A stretch of 64,000 bases of DNA from Haloarcula salinisoli. Lineage in GTDB: Archaea; Halobacteriota; Halobacteria; Halobacteriales; Haloarculaceae. Location of the stretch: the NCBI RefSeq assembly GCF_019599405.1, contig NZ_RKLQ01000001.1, positions 1,668,737 to 1,732,736 of the forward strand, read 5' to 3'. This document shows positions 51,094 to 59,650 of the stretch, piece after piece; the stretch's first letter is position 1, and every line of letters starts with the position of its first letter. Below the pieces are notes generated by a model. That model saw only the letters and a program-made list of their open reading frames with translations, searched no databases and was not told the DNA's origin. Made by a program: the position numbers and the translations under genes.

Positions 51094-52272
51094 TCAGCGC
51101 CGGATTCGCTCGCCGCAGTTCGGGCAGAAGGTCACCGATTCGCGGGGTATCTCCTCCCCGCAGCTCCCGCACTCGTCGTCCGAGCTGGTCGCCCCGTCGG
51201 GCGAGAAGATGGCGGTGTCGTCTATCCAGCCGTCGTCCTCTTGTTCCTCGCGCTCGCCCCGGACGGCAGCCATCGCCTCGTCGTCGTCCGGAATCGGTTC
51301 GTCCGTCGTGAACACGCGAGTGTGGGAGCTATCTTCGGTCGTGTTGGCGGTGGCCCCACTGGACTGTTTCTCAGTCGATTTGGCGTCAGTCGACGGCGAG
51401 TCCGTGGTCGCGGCGGCCGAGGCCCCGTTCGTCGAGGGTTCCGGCGGGCCGGGACGGGAGCTGTCGGCGACCGGCGGCATGATAGGGTAGCGCTGTTCGG
51501 CCCGCTTTACGGGGTTCGCGAGCGGGGCCTTCGCCCTGATCCGGCGGGCGAGGACTGCCTGTGTCACCAGGTAGAGCCCGGAGAGCAGCGCCGGCACGGC
51601 GACCAGATATCCCGTCGCAGTGCCGGGGGCGATACCCGCGGCACCGAGCCCCGTCTCAACCACCGTCCCGACACCGGCGTCCGTGACGCGTGTCCCGACC
51701 GGCCCCGGCAGGCCCGGCGCCTGGACCAGCCAGGCGGCGGCGAAGGCAGCGGTACTCACTGCTGACAGCGCCGTGAACAGGGGCCGATAGGAGAAACTGT
51801 ACACGCGCCGGCCGAAGGCGACGGTCCTGACCAGCAGGTGGACGCTGGCGACTGTCATGACCACCAGAACCGGCGTGCGCGGGCCGACAGCGAGCGCCGC
51901 GGCCCCGGCCAGGAGCATAAGGACCCCCGACGGCGCTGGCAACACGCCGGGGTGGTCGATACTGTACTGACTCACAAGGTTACCACTCAGATTCGAGAGC
52001 TGTCGGTCGAGCAGCCAGGCAGCGCCCACAGCTGGCACGAGCAACCACGCGACAGCCGCGAGGACGACCAGTCCGGTGACCGCCGTTTGACCGACGGTCG
52101 TGAGACTCGTCGTGGCGAGCGCCGGTGCGAACGCATCGAGTGCGATACCCGTCCCTATCACCCACACCCCGTAGGTCACGTAGCCGGCGAGAACGCCGCC
52201 GACGAGCCACCACTCGGTAGCGAGCACGGCGACGGAACGTCGCAGTTCCTCGGCAGGCGGGCGGTCCGACAT
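51094..52272 (-). CDS. Membrane protein with C-terminal zinc ribbon, end of signalling operon
   Basis: A 392-residue protein. Six or so membrane helices fill residues 20-260. A long Ser/Thr/Asp-rich disordered stretch follows, and the C-terminus is a CxxC zinc ribbon: CGSCGEEIPRESVTFCPNCGE. The Thr/Ser-rich stretch could be a phosphorylation target read by FHA domains of its operon partners; that is inference. It lies 39 bases after the FHA gene and closes the operon. Confidence 0.78.
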   Translation of the reverse strand: MSDRPPAEELRRSVAVLATEWWLVGGVLAGYVTYGVWVIGTGIALDAFAPALATTSLTTVGQTAVTGLVVLAAVAWLLVPAVGAAWLLDRQLSNLSGNLVSQYSIDHPGVLPAPSGVLMLLAGAAALAVGPRTPVLVVMTVASVHLLVRTVAFGRRVYSFSYRPLFTALSAVSTAAFAAAWLVQAPGLPGPVGTRVTDAGVGTVVETGLGAAGIAPGTATGYLVAVPALLSGLYLVTQAVLARRIRAKAPLANPVKRAEQRYPIMPPVADSSRPGPPEPSTNGASAAATTDSPSTDAKSTEKQSSGATANTTEDSSHTRVFTTDEPIPDDDEAMAAVRGEREEQEDDGWIDDTAIFSPDGATSSDDECGSCGEEIPRESVTFCPNCGERIRR

Positions 52273-52311
52273 TACATGGCTGTTTCGCTGTGGGAGCTTA
52301 ATTCGTGCGGG

Positions 52312-53472
52312 TCAGGGCGCCTGAACCGTCACCGAGGCGACACCCGACAGCTCCAGTTCGTCACCCGGTGCGACGACCTCGCGGTCGCCTTTCTTCAGGG
52401 TCTGCCCGTTGATCTGGGTGGGGTTGTCACCCAGGTCGAGCAGGTAGAAGCTGTTCTCTTCGCGGACAAAGCGCACGTGTTCGCGGTGGATTCGGACGGC
52501 TTCGTCGTCCGGACGGCCGGCCTCGGTGAGCGCAGCGCGAATCTCGCGCCCGACCGTGTCGCCGTCGTCGACGTGGATCTCTCGGCCCTCGACTTCGAGG
52601 ACGAGCGACTCCGGCGTCTCGTCTGGGTCGTCGTCACTGGCTTCGAGTGCGTCGATGGCGTCGTGGTCGACGTCGCCCGCGCGGTAGGCGTCGAGGTCCT
52701 CGCCGCAGCTCACACAGAAGTTGTCCTCTGGTTCGACGTCGGCCTCACAGCTGGGACAGGCGTCGAGTTCGTCGGTCTCCTCGGCCGGGAGGTCCGAGAC
52801 ATCGGCCCCACACTCGACACAGAAGTTGGCCGCTGCGTCGAGGTCGACACCGCAGTCGGGACAGTCGATGACGTCCGGCTCGGCCTCCTCGTCGTCGGCA
52901 TCCGTCGCGTCGGCCTCCTCGTCGTCGTCGGCATCCGTCGCGTCGGCCTCGACAGCGTCGGCGTCTTCGTCGACACCGTCGTCGACCTCCTCAGTCGCGT
53001 CGTCGTCGTCCGCGTCCGCAGCCACTGCGTCGTCGTCCTCGCCAGTGTCGTCGAGTGGGTCCTCGGCTGCCTCGACATCGTCCTCCTCAGGGGTGTCCCC
53101 GAGCGGGTCAGCTGCCTCGGCATCGTCCTCCTCGGCAGTGTCTTCAAGCGAGTCGGCGGCTGCCTCGGCATCGTCCTCCTCGGCGGCCCCGGCTTCGTCT
53201 GCATCGTCGGCTTCCTCCTCGGGTTCGTCGAAGAGGTCGACAGACTCGCTGTCCGCCTCTGCCTCCTGGGCCGGAGAGACGAAGCCGTCGTCCGGCTCAT
53301 CGCTCCCCGAATCGGTGCTCTCTGCCTCTGTAGCGTCGGATTCGTTACTCCCTTCGGTGTACTGCCACTCACCGCACTCCGTGTTCGTACACCAGCCGCC
53401 TGCAACTGTAGGGTCGAATTCGTCCCCACAGATGGGACATTCGACTGATTGCTTGGTGCTCGCGTCTGACAT
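52312..53472 (-). CDS. FHA domain protein with zinc ribbons
   Basis: A 386-residue protein. N-terminal zinc motif CPICGDEFDPTVAGGWCTNTEC; then a very acidic, Ala/Asp/Glu low-complexity region of about 170 residues; two double-zinc ribbons (CPDCGVDLDAAANFCVECG and CPSCEADVEPEDNFCVSCG); and a C-terminal FHA domain with VGREIRAALTE, HVRFVREENSFYLLDLG and PTQINGQTLKKGD. The classic FHA pThr-binding residues are only partly conserved (GREI, H instead of the S-x-x-H pair). It should read phosphorylation by the kinase of the same operon. Confidence 0.85.
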   Translation of the reverse strand: MSDASTKQSVECPICGDEFDPTVAGGWCTNTECGEWQYTEGSNESDATEAESTDSGSDEPDDGFVSPAQEAEADSESVDLFDEPEEEADDADEAGAAEEDDAEAAADSLEDTAEEDDAEAADPLGDTPEEDDVEAAEDPLDDTGEDDDAVAADADDDDATEEVDDGVDEDADAVEADATDADDDEEADATDADDEEAEPDVIDCPDCGVDLDAAANFCVECGADVSDLPAEETDELDACPSCEADVEPEDNFCVSCGEDLDAYRAGDVDHDAIDALEASDDDPDETPESLVLEVEGREIHVDDGDTVGREIRAALTEAGRPDDEAVRIHREHVRFVREENSFYLLDLGDNPTQINGQTLKKGDREVVAPGDELELSGVASVTVQAP

Positions 53473-53521
53473 AGTCCTTCATGAGCGGCTTTTGCGGGGA
53501 GAAATAAAACATTTCCCCCCG

Positions 53522-54889
53522 CTAATCTTCAGTAAGGATGACTGTATCTCTCTCTGAAAGGTCTACGTCGGGGTCGGCCGCGCGAACTGGGAGCCCCCCA
53601 CTGGGGGTCGGCGGAAGTGTCTCGTCCTCGAACAGGAGCACCGAGATGTTGTCTTTGCCCCCGCGCTCGTTCGATATCGTCACGTACTCCCTGGCAGCGT
53701 CGTCCAGCGAGTCCGCCGAGAGCAGGACATCGCGTATCTCCTCGTCGGTGACGACAGCGTCGAGGACGGACTCGGCCATCTCCTCGGAGCGGTCGGACTC
53801 GATGTACTCCTCGTAGAGCTGTGGGGCGTCGGTCTGGGCGTCTATGAGCCCGTCGCTGGTCGCGAGCACGGTGTCTTCGGCGAACAGCCGGACCGACCGG
53901 GTGTCGACCTCGACCATCGCGCGGTCGGGGTCCTCGTGGCCGGAGCCGCCCAGCGCCCGCGTTATCTGATTCCCGTCGGGGTGGACGTGGGCCTCGACGT
54001 CGTCTATCTCGCCCTGGTCTGCCCACTCCTCGACGACGGCGTGGTCCTTGGTGAGCTGGACAATCTCCTCGCGGGCGTCGTTGACGAGATACGCCCGGCT
54101 GTCGCCGACCCACCCCAGGTGGAGCTGGCCGTCGACGAAGACGCCGGCGACGACCGTGGTGTACGCCTGTGTCCCCGACTCGTCGGCATAGCGGATAATC
54201 TCGCGGTGTGCCTTTATGATGGCGTTTTCCAGCCCGGTCTGGATATCCTCGGGACCCATCGTCTCCGGCTGGACGGCCGGCGGGATGTCGATGTCGAAAT
54301 CCTGTGGGTGGCTCCGCGCCGCGTGGATGGCCACCGGCGCGAGGTTCTCGGCGACGACCGTCGTCGCGATGTAGGACGCCACGTCGCCCGCGTCGTGACC
54401 GCCCGCCCCGTCGGCCAGTACGAACACGCCCGCTGAGCGGTTTGCCGGCATCTCCGCCCGCTCGTCGTCGGCGTCGTCAGCCGCGTCCGCCTCGCCTTCT
54501 GTATCCCCGGCTTCGACCGCGCCGTCGGACTCCGGGTCGGCCTCCTCGCTGTCCTCGTCTGCGTCATCCACCTCTTGTTCCGAGTCGTCGGCTGCTGCGC
54601 CTGTGTCCGTCTCGGCCTCGTCGATGGCCGCAGCCACATCCGCCGGTTCGGCACCCGGCTCGCTGTCGGTCTCAGCGGGGTCGACCTCGTCCGACGTCGA
54701 CTCCTCTGGCTCGTTCTCGGCCTCGTCGTCCGCTAACTCTGCCGCCCGCTCACGAATGCGGGACGGCCTCGTCTGCCCCAGATAGCCGTCCCGGTGGCCC
54801 TGTTCGAAGATGGTCACCGAGAGGCTGTCCTCGTTGATTCCCTGTCCGCGCTTCCGGTCGCCGATGTCGTAATTCGTGGTGTATCGCAT
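53522..54889 (-). CDS. PP2C-type protein phosphatase with acidic insertion
   Basis: A 455-residue PPM/PP2C phosphatase. The first metal motif region RKRGQGINEDSLSV is at the N-terminus; a very acidic insertion of about 100 residues (roughly 52-155) interrupts the domain before VFVLADGAGGHDAGDVAS, which holds the DGxGG metal motif. Then LHLGWVGDSRAYLV, VLATSDGLIDAQT and the final ERGGKDNISVLLFED give the remaining Asp ligands, so it should be active on phospho-Ser/Thr. Its start is only two bases after the kinase stop. Confidence 0.93.
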   Translation of the reverse strand: MRYTTNYDIGDRKRGQGINEDSLSVTIFEQGHRDGYLGQTRPSRIRERAAELADDEAENEPEESTSDEVDPAETDSEPGAEPADVAAAIDEAETDTGAAADDSEQEVDDADEDSEEADPESDGAVEAGDTEGEADAADDADDERAEMPANRSAGVFVLADGAGGHDAGDVASYIATTVVAENLAPVAIHAARSHPQDFDIDIPPAVQPETMGPEDIQTGLENAIIKAHREIIRYADESGTQAYTTVVAGVFVDGQLHLGWVGDSRAYLVNDAREEIVQLTKDHAVVEEWADQGEIDDVEAHVHPDGNQITRALGGSGHEDPDRAMVEVDTRSVRLFAEDTVLATSDGLIDAQTDAPQLYEEYIESDRSEEMAESVLDAVVTDEEIRDVLLSADSLDDAAREYVTISNERGGKDNISVLLFEDETLPPTPSGGLPVRAADPDVDLSERDTVILTED

Positions 54890-54891
54890 TG

Positions 54892-56124
54892 TTACTCCGC
54901 TTTGAACTCGAACGTGACGCCGTAGGTCGGATGGACGAGCGAGATGAGGTCGCCGTCTGCCACCCGAATCGACTCCGGCGGCTCATTCCCGTGCCGGTCG
55001 GTGTAATCTTCGCCTTTCTCCTTGAGTCGGTCGCGACCGGCCCCACACAGCACCCGTTGCCAGCCCGACCCCTGCTGGACGAACGTCCCGTTGAGGCTCC
55101 GATCGACGAGATACCACTCGCCCCCCTCCGCCTCGAACTGTACCTGGACCGACGAGATGTACTCCCCCTGTGGGTCGTCGATGGTGATCGAGGCCGGCGG
55201 GCCGTTGGCCCCCTCGCGCCCGACGGTGTCGCCCGGCTCCACGGTGAACTGCTTTCCCGCCTGGATATACCGAATCGACGCCTTCGACGGTGGGGACGGG
55301 TCTTTCTCTTCGAGAACGTCCCGCAGCACGGTCGCGTTCCGGTAGCGATGGCGGTAGTCCGACTGGGTCGCCCGCTCGACGATCTCTGCCAGGTAGTCGT
55401 CGCAGTCGGCGCCGAAGTCGTGCGGGTTGACGCCGTCTTTCTTCGGCACCGACCCCTTCAGCAGGAAGAGCAGTATCTTCCCGATAGAGTAGACGTCGGA
55501 CCACGGCCCCTGGCGCACGTCCGTCCGGCTGGCCTCCGCGACCTCGCGGGGTTTGAACGGCCCCAGGATGGTGGTCCCCTGGTTCCCCGTGGACGGGTCC
55601 CCCGTCGAGTCAAAGCCCGTCGCCGTGTTGAAGTCGATGAGCGTCGGCGTGATGTCGGGCTTCAACATGACGTTCTCGGGTTTCAGGTCCCGGTAGACGA
55701 TTTCGTTCTCGTGGAGAAAGCCCATCGCGTCCGCGAGGTCGATACCGATCTGACGGACCTGCTCGCTGTCCGCGATAGGGCCGTGCTTGTCGATGACCTC
55801 GTCCAGCTCGAGGCCGCCCTCGACGAGTTCGACGACGAGGAAGGGGACGTCACGGAAGCGGACCTTGTCGTAGAGGTCCATCACGTTCTCGTGACCGCCC
55901 GCCGCGGCGATGCGCTCTAAGGACTCCGCCTCTTTCTCGAAGTACTCCTCGATGACGGACTCGTCGTTCTGTGACTCGGTGTAGTTCGGGTGTTTCAGCA
56001 CGACCGTATCGCCGGTGTCCCGGTCGAGCGCTTTGTAGGCCTTCGCGAACCCGCCCTTGCCGAGGAACTCCTGAAGTTCGTACCGGCCGGCGATTGTGTC
56101 GCCCGGTTCGGGTTCCCACGGCAT
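54892..56124 (-). CDS. Eukaryotic-like Ser/Thr protein kinase with C-terminal FHA domain
   Basis: A 410-residue kinase. Glycine loop FLGKGGFAKAYKA near residue 20, catalytic lysine in VVLKHPN, alphaC Glu, catalytic loop IVYRDLKPENVML (Tyr replaces the usual His of HRD), and DFNTA in place of DFG. Key Asp and Asn residues are present, so activity is likely despite the variants. A FHA domain fills about residues 300-410 (TVGREGAN, ISSVQVQFEAEGGEWYLVD, SLNGTFVQQG) with the SxxxQ/N and NGTF motifs. No membrane helix, so it acts in the cytoplasm. Confidence 0.93.
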   Translation of the reverse strand: MPWEPEPGDTIAGRYELQEFLGKGGFAKAYKALDRDTGDTVVLKHPNYTESQNDESVIEEYFEKEAESLERIAAAGGHENVMDLYDKVRFRDVPFLVVELVEGGLELDEVIDKHGPIADSEQVRQIGIDLADAMGFLHENEIVYRDLKPENVMLKPDITPTLIDFNTATGFDSTGDPSTGNQGTTILGPFKPREVAEASRTDVRQGPWSDVYSIGKILLFLLKGSVPKKDGVNPHDFGADCDDYLAEIVERATQSDYRHRYRNATVLRDVLEEKDPSPPSKASIRYIQAGKQFTVEPGDTVGREGANGPPASITIDDPQGEYISSVQVQFEAEGGEWYLVDRSLNGTFVQQGSGWQRVLCGAGRDRLKEKGEDYTDRHGNEPPESIRVADGDLISLVHPTYGVTFEFKAE

Positions 56125-56171
56125 CGCTCAGGCCTCGATAGCTGTGGCCGCGACGCCCACGTGCGGCGCTG

Positions 56172-57356
56172 TCACTTCTGGATGCCCTCGTCGGTGACGA
56201 TCTTCGTGGCCCGGCTCTGCTCCTCGCGGCCACCCTCCATGACGATCTGGGTCTGGCGCTCGGCGGACTGGACGGCCTCCGTATCGGCCCCGTGAATCCG
56301 GGTCATCTGCTCGATCTGGGTCTGGGCCTCGGCGACGTTGCCCTTGCCCAGCTCGGTCTGGATGACGGTCTGTTTGTGGTCAATGTCGATATCCTCGTTG
56401 TGCTGCTGGAGCAGCTCCTCGTCGTCGCTGTACTCCACCGAGAGGGTCGTCGTCGCCGTCTCGCCGCCCGCGGTCAGCGTCACGTCCGCGAGGCGATGCT
56501 CGCCCAGTGGTCGCGCCGGCGCGTGAATCTTCAGGACGACTCGCTGGGTCTCCCGGTCCAGCAGGTCGGGCAGCTTGATGACGGCGCTGTTGGCCGACCA
56601 CTCCGGCGTGACCTCCTGGGTCTGGGGGAGCGCGCGGTACACCTCGCTGACCTCGACGCCGTCGGCGATGTCGAGTTCGAGTTCGGCGTCGGGGGCGACG
56701 ACGCTGCCGGCCTCCTCGACGGCGTCGCCGAAGAACTGCTCGATGTCGCCCGACGCCTGCAGATGCGTCCAGTCGCCGCGGGCGACGCTTCCCAGCTTGC
56801 GGATGGTCTCGCTGCGGTAGTCCTCGCCGATACCCGCCGATTTGATGCGGATGCCGGCGCTGTCTATCTCGCGGGCTAGCGTCTCGAACTCCGGCGGGTC
56901 GTGGGTGTTGTCCTTGCCGTCCGAAAGCAGCAGGACGCGACGCGCGGTGTTCTTGTCCGATGGGAGGTCCTTGAGCGTGTCCGCCGCGGCCTGCAGGCCC
57001 TGGTACATGTCCGTCCCACCGCCGGCCTGAATGTCGTGGACCTTCTCGACGGCATCTTGACGGGAGATATCTCCCCAGCGGGTCGCGTCCAGCACCACGG
57101 TGACCTCGGTGTCGAACGCCACGATGGAGACGTAGTCGTCGTCGTTCAGCAGGCCAAAGACCCACTCGGCCCCGCCGCGAGCGCGGTCCATGTTCCCGCC
57201 CTCGTACATCGAGCCGCTCGAATCGATACAGAGTGCGATGTGTCGGACGGGCTCTACGTCCTGCTCGCCCGGTTCGACTTCGATTTCGGCGGTCAGCTTC
57301 GCTCCACCAGCGGGAACGTAGGGTCGATTCACGTCGGTCACGACGTTCGCTGTCAT
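56172..57356 (-). CDS. VWA domain protein of the kinase/phosphatase operon
   Basis: A 394-residue protein with a von Willebrand A domain. The MIDAS metal site is intact: ALCIDSSGSM (DxSxS) near residue 44, the Thr in GGGTDMYQGL and the Asp in VLLLSDGKDNTHD. The beta-rich and helical C-terminal region (from about 210) resembles that of TerY/CoxE-type or DUF-type VWA partners. It heads the operon with its own TATA region (TTATAAG near 57384). VWA, kinase and PP2C together recall the predicted TerY-P triad. Confidence 0.92.
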   Translation of the reverse strand: MTANVVTDVNRPYVPAGGAKLTAEIEVEPGEQDVEPVRHIALCIDSSGSMYEGGNMDRARGGAEWVFGLLNDDDYVSIVAFDTEVTVVLDATRWGDISRQDAVEKVHDIQAGGGTDMYQGLQAAADTLKDLPSDKNTARRVLLLSDGKDNTHDPPEFETLAREIDSAGIRIKSAGIGEDYRSETIRKLGSVARGDWTHLQASGDIEQFFGDAVEEAGSVVAPDAELELDIADGVEVSEVYRALPQTQEVTPEWSANSAVIKLPDLLDRETQRVVLKIHAPARPLGEHRLADVTLTAGGETATTTLSVEYSDDEELLQQHNEDIDIDHKQTVIQTELGKGNVAEAQTQIEQMTRIHGADTEAVQSAERQTQIVMEGGREEQSRATKIVTDEGIQK

Positions 57357-57437
57357 ACTGCTAGGTCCATCTTGAGAGCTAGTTATAAGTTTTCCCTCCG
57401 TTGGTGGTGAAAACTCCGTAAACGGCGACTGTTCAAT

Positions 57438-57453
57438 AATCCTTAATAGGATT
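57438..57453. promoter_or_regulatory. Possible NikR operator and TATA region
   Basis: AATCC and GGATT form an inverted repeat around TTAATA, 20-35 bases before the NikR-like ATG, so a bound regulator would cover the TATA element. The site is short; autoregulation is inferred from position. Confidence 0.4.
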
Positions 57454-57471
57454 ACCCCATTCAGTTAATAC

Positions 57472-57900
57472 ATGACCGTCGTCAGCGTCTCCATGCCCGA
57501 ATCGCTCCTCGAACGTATCGACGAGTTCGCCGACGAACACGGCTACACCGGCCGCAGCGAAATCATCCGGGAGGCCAGCCGTAATCTGCTCGGCGAGTTC
57601 GAGGACAAGCGCCTCGAAGGACGGGAGCTGATGGGTATCGTCACCGTCCTCTTCGACTACGACACCACCGCCGTCGAGGAGAAGATGATGCACCTGCGCC
57701 ACGAACACGAGGGGCTGGTCGCCTCGAACTTCCACAGCCACGTCGGCGAACACCGCTGTATGGAGCTGTTCGTCCTTGAGGGGACACTCGAAGAGATATC
57801 GACGTTCGTGGGCAAGATCCGCGCGACCAAGGACACGCTTAACATCGACTACTCGGTCGTCCCCGTCGACGAGTTCGGGACGTTCACCGATATGGAGTAA
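57472..57900 (+). CDS. nikR: NikR-like nickel-responsive regulator
   Basis: A 142-residue CopG/NikR protein. The ribbon-helix-helix ([34 protein letters not shown]) fills the first 45 residues, and the ACT-like domain carries [11 protein letters not shown], in which His-x-His and a Cys six residues on match the high-affinity nickel ligands of NikR. No nickel transporter is adjacent; the neighbouring signalling operon is divergent. The metal could in principle be another divalent ion. Confidence 0.92.
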   Translation: MTVVSVSMPESLLERIDEFADEHGYTGRSEIIREASRNLLGEFEDKRLEGRELMGIVTVLFDYDTTAVEEKMMHLRHEHEGLVASNFHSHVGEHRCMELFVLEGTLEEISTFVGKIRATKDTLNIDYSVVPVDEFGTFTDME

Positions 57901-57939
57901 GCGAGGCCGACCGTAGGAAGGCCTCGAAGCGAACCGGCC

Positions 57940-58539
57940 TCACGCCTCGACTTTCCGACCGACCCACAGCAACGTTCCGACCAGCGCGAGCACCGTCAGC
58001 GGGAGCAGCCACTGGAACAGGGTCAGGACGGTCGCGCTCGCCTGCAGGCCCAGGACGATGAGTATCGTCGGCCCGCAGCAGGCAAAGCCCGAGAGGATTC
58101 CAGGTAGTCCCGCCGCTGCGCCGGCGCCGGGGCCGAGTTTGCAGGCCGCGGGGCCCCGGTAGGCGACCAGCGAGACGGCCAGGTTCAGGCCGACGAGCAG
58201 GCCGAGCAGCGTTCCCAGCGCGATATTCAGCGGCGAGACGAGCAGCTCGACGGGCCCGACGACGGCCAGGGCGACCGGCTCCCACTGGAAGGGACCCCGC
58301 AACTGTAGCGCCCGCGTCAGGGGGTCGGCGACGACGGACAGCTCCAGCCCCGAAGGGCCAACTCCGAGGTGGCCGAGTCCGACGAGATAGACCAGCAGGT
58401 AGCCCAGCCCGGCGACAGCGGCGGTAGCGCGGCCGTCCCGTCTCGAGAGGGCGCCCCGGACCGCGACCCCACTCTGCCGGAGCAGGCCCAGTGCCCGGTT
58501 CCCGGCAGCCTCGCGGCCGCCGGCGGCCTCACCGGACAT
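57940..58539 (-). CDS. Membrane protein with a CCGP motif
   Basis: A 199-residue protein with about five membrane helices. Helix 4-5 contains GILSGFACCGPTILIVLGL, a double-cysteine CCGP motif like those of metal-handling or thiol-linked membrane proteins. I do not recognise a named family. Its start overlaps the end of the DUF3179 lipoprotein gene by 11 bases, so they are co-translated and probably work together at the cell surface. Confidence 0.72.
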   Translation of the reverse strand: MSGEAAGGREAAGNRALGLLRQSGVAVRGALSRRDGRATAAVAGLGYLLVYLVGLGHLGVGPSGLELSVVADPLTRALQLRGPFQWEPVALAVVGPVELLVSPLNIALGTLLGLLVGLNLAVSLVAYRGPAACKLGPGAGAAAGLPGILSGFACCGPTILIVLGLQASATVLTLFQWLLPLTVLALVGTLLWVGRKVEA

Positions 58540-59593
58540 ATGGAAGCTCCGGGTAGAACCCCGCCCAGGCGAACCACATCCCGTCGAAGGCGAGCACCCG
58601 CTCCAGCGGGAGCGCGTCCGATGCGTGGACCTCCCCGCCGACGCGGTAGCCGCCGTCGCCGGGCTCGACGCCGACACTGTCGGGGTTCGCGTAGACGTAC
58701 CCCGTCGAAAGCGTCGCATCCGCCACGGCGACGTGGTCGGTCCCGTCGATGGAACCCGTCAGCACGCGCTCGGACAGCAGCGCTTGCTTGTCGAACGCGA
58801 GTGCGCCCGCGTCAGTCCGTGTCCCGATGACGACGCGCTTGGGCGGCACCCGGTCGTCCGACACCAGTGGCTCGAACAGCGTCTCATCGTTCGTGTAGTA
58901 GCCCCTCGGCGGGTTGTACTGGCCGTACGGGTCGGAGCCGTAACGGCGCTGGTATCCCGTCTCCTCGGTGAGGACGACGGTGTCCGGATGCGCCCCCCGC
59001 CACTCGCCCCACGTGGTCCAGACGACCCGGAACTCCGAGAGGGTCTCCCCCCTTCTGGGACCCCTGATGGCCGTCGCGACCACCTGTGGCCACCAGCTGT
59101 CCGTGTCCCGGTCGTACATCGTCAAGTTGGAGTTGACGAGCCGCCCCGAGACGCCGAAGGTCGTCTCCCCGCGCTCGAACCCCTGTGCGGTGCCGGTGAG
59201 TGGACAGTACGTCACCGCGACCGGGTCGCCGCCGACGGTGTCGTTGACAATCTCGTGGTGGACGAGGATGTACTGCGGGTAGGCCTTTGCCTCACCGCCG
59301 CGTTCGACGCCGAACACCACGTCGCCGTCGGCAAGCGACGCCGCGTCGGCCGGCTGGAACTCCGGCTCGTCCACGGAGGGGATACCGTCTTTCGGGACGC
59401 CGCCGTCCGTGATGTTCTCGTTCAGCACGTCGAGTTCGTGGCCGACGTAGAGGTCGCCCTCGGACGCCGGCGGGCCCGGCCCGCTCGGTGTCCCCCCGCC
59501 AGTCAGCCCGTCGACGACCCCGCCACAGCCCGCGAGGGCGGCCGCGCCGGCCGCCCCCAGCGCCCCGAGCCAGGCTCGGCGTGTGCGTTGCAT
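58529..59593 (-). CDS. DUF3179 lipoprotein
   Basis: A 354-residue exported protein with a Tat-type lipoprotein signal (RTRRAWLGALGAAGAAALAGC). DUF3179 landmarks: DGIPSVDEPEF, VFGVERGGEAKAYPQYILVHHEIVND, PVAVTYCPLTGTAQGF, FGVSGRLVNSNLTMYDRDTDSWWPQ and the closing SGG-free YVYANPD. Function of the family is unknown. The gene overlaps the CCGP membrane protein downstream. Confidence 0.93.
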   Translation of the reverse strand: MQRTRRAWLGALGAAGAAALAGCGGVVDGLTGGGTPSGPGPPASEGDLYVGHELDVLNENITDGGVPKDGIPSVDEPEFQPADAASLADGDVVFGVERGGEAKAYPQYILVHHEIVNDTVGGDPVAVTYCPLTGTAQGFERGETTFGVSGRLVNSNLTMYDRDTDSWWPQVVATAIRGPRRGETLSEFRVVWTTWGEWRGAHPDTVVLTEETGYQRRYGSDPYGQYNPPRGYYTNDETLFEPLVSDDRVPPKRVVIGTRTDAGALAFDKQALLSERVLTGSIDGTDHVAVADATLSTGYVYANPDSVGVEPGDGGYRVGGEVHASDALPLERVLAFDGMWFAWAGFYPELPYVR

Positions 59594-59650
59594 AGCTCAC
59601 GCTACGCCAGCCGTCCACAAAATCTCGCGGTGAGCCCTCAGTAACCGGGT

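Noticed and set aside
50972..51172. A 66-residue minus-strand frame with one hydrophobic helix
   Set aside because: It overlaps the zinc-ribbon end of the real gene in another frame and its only hydrophobic part comes from the AT-rich island.
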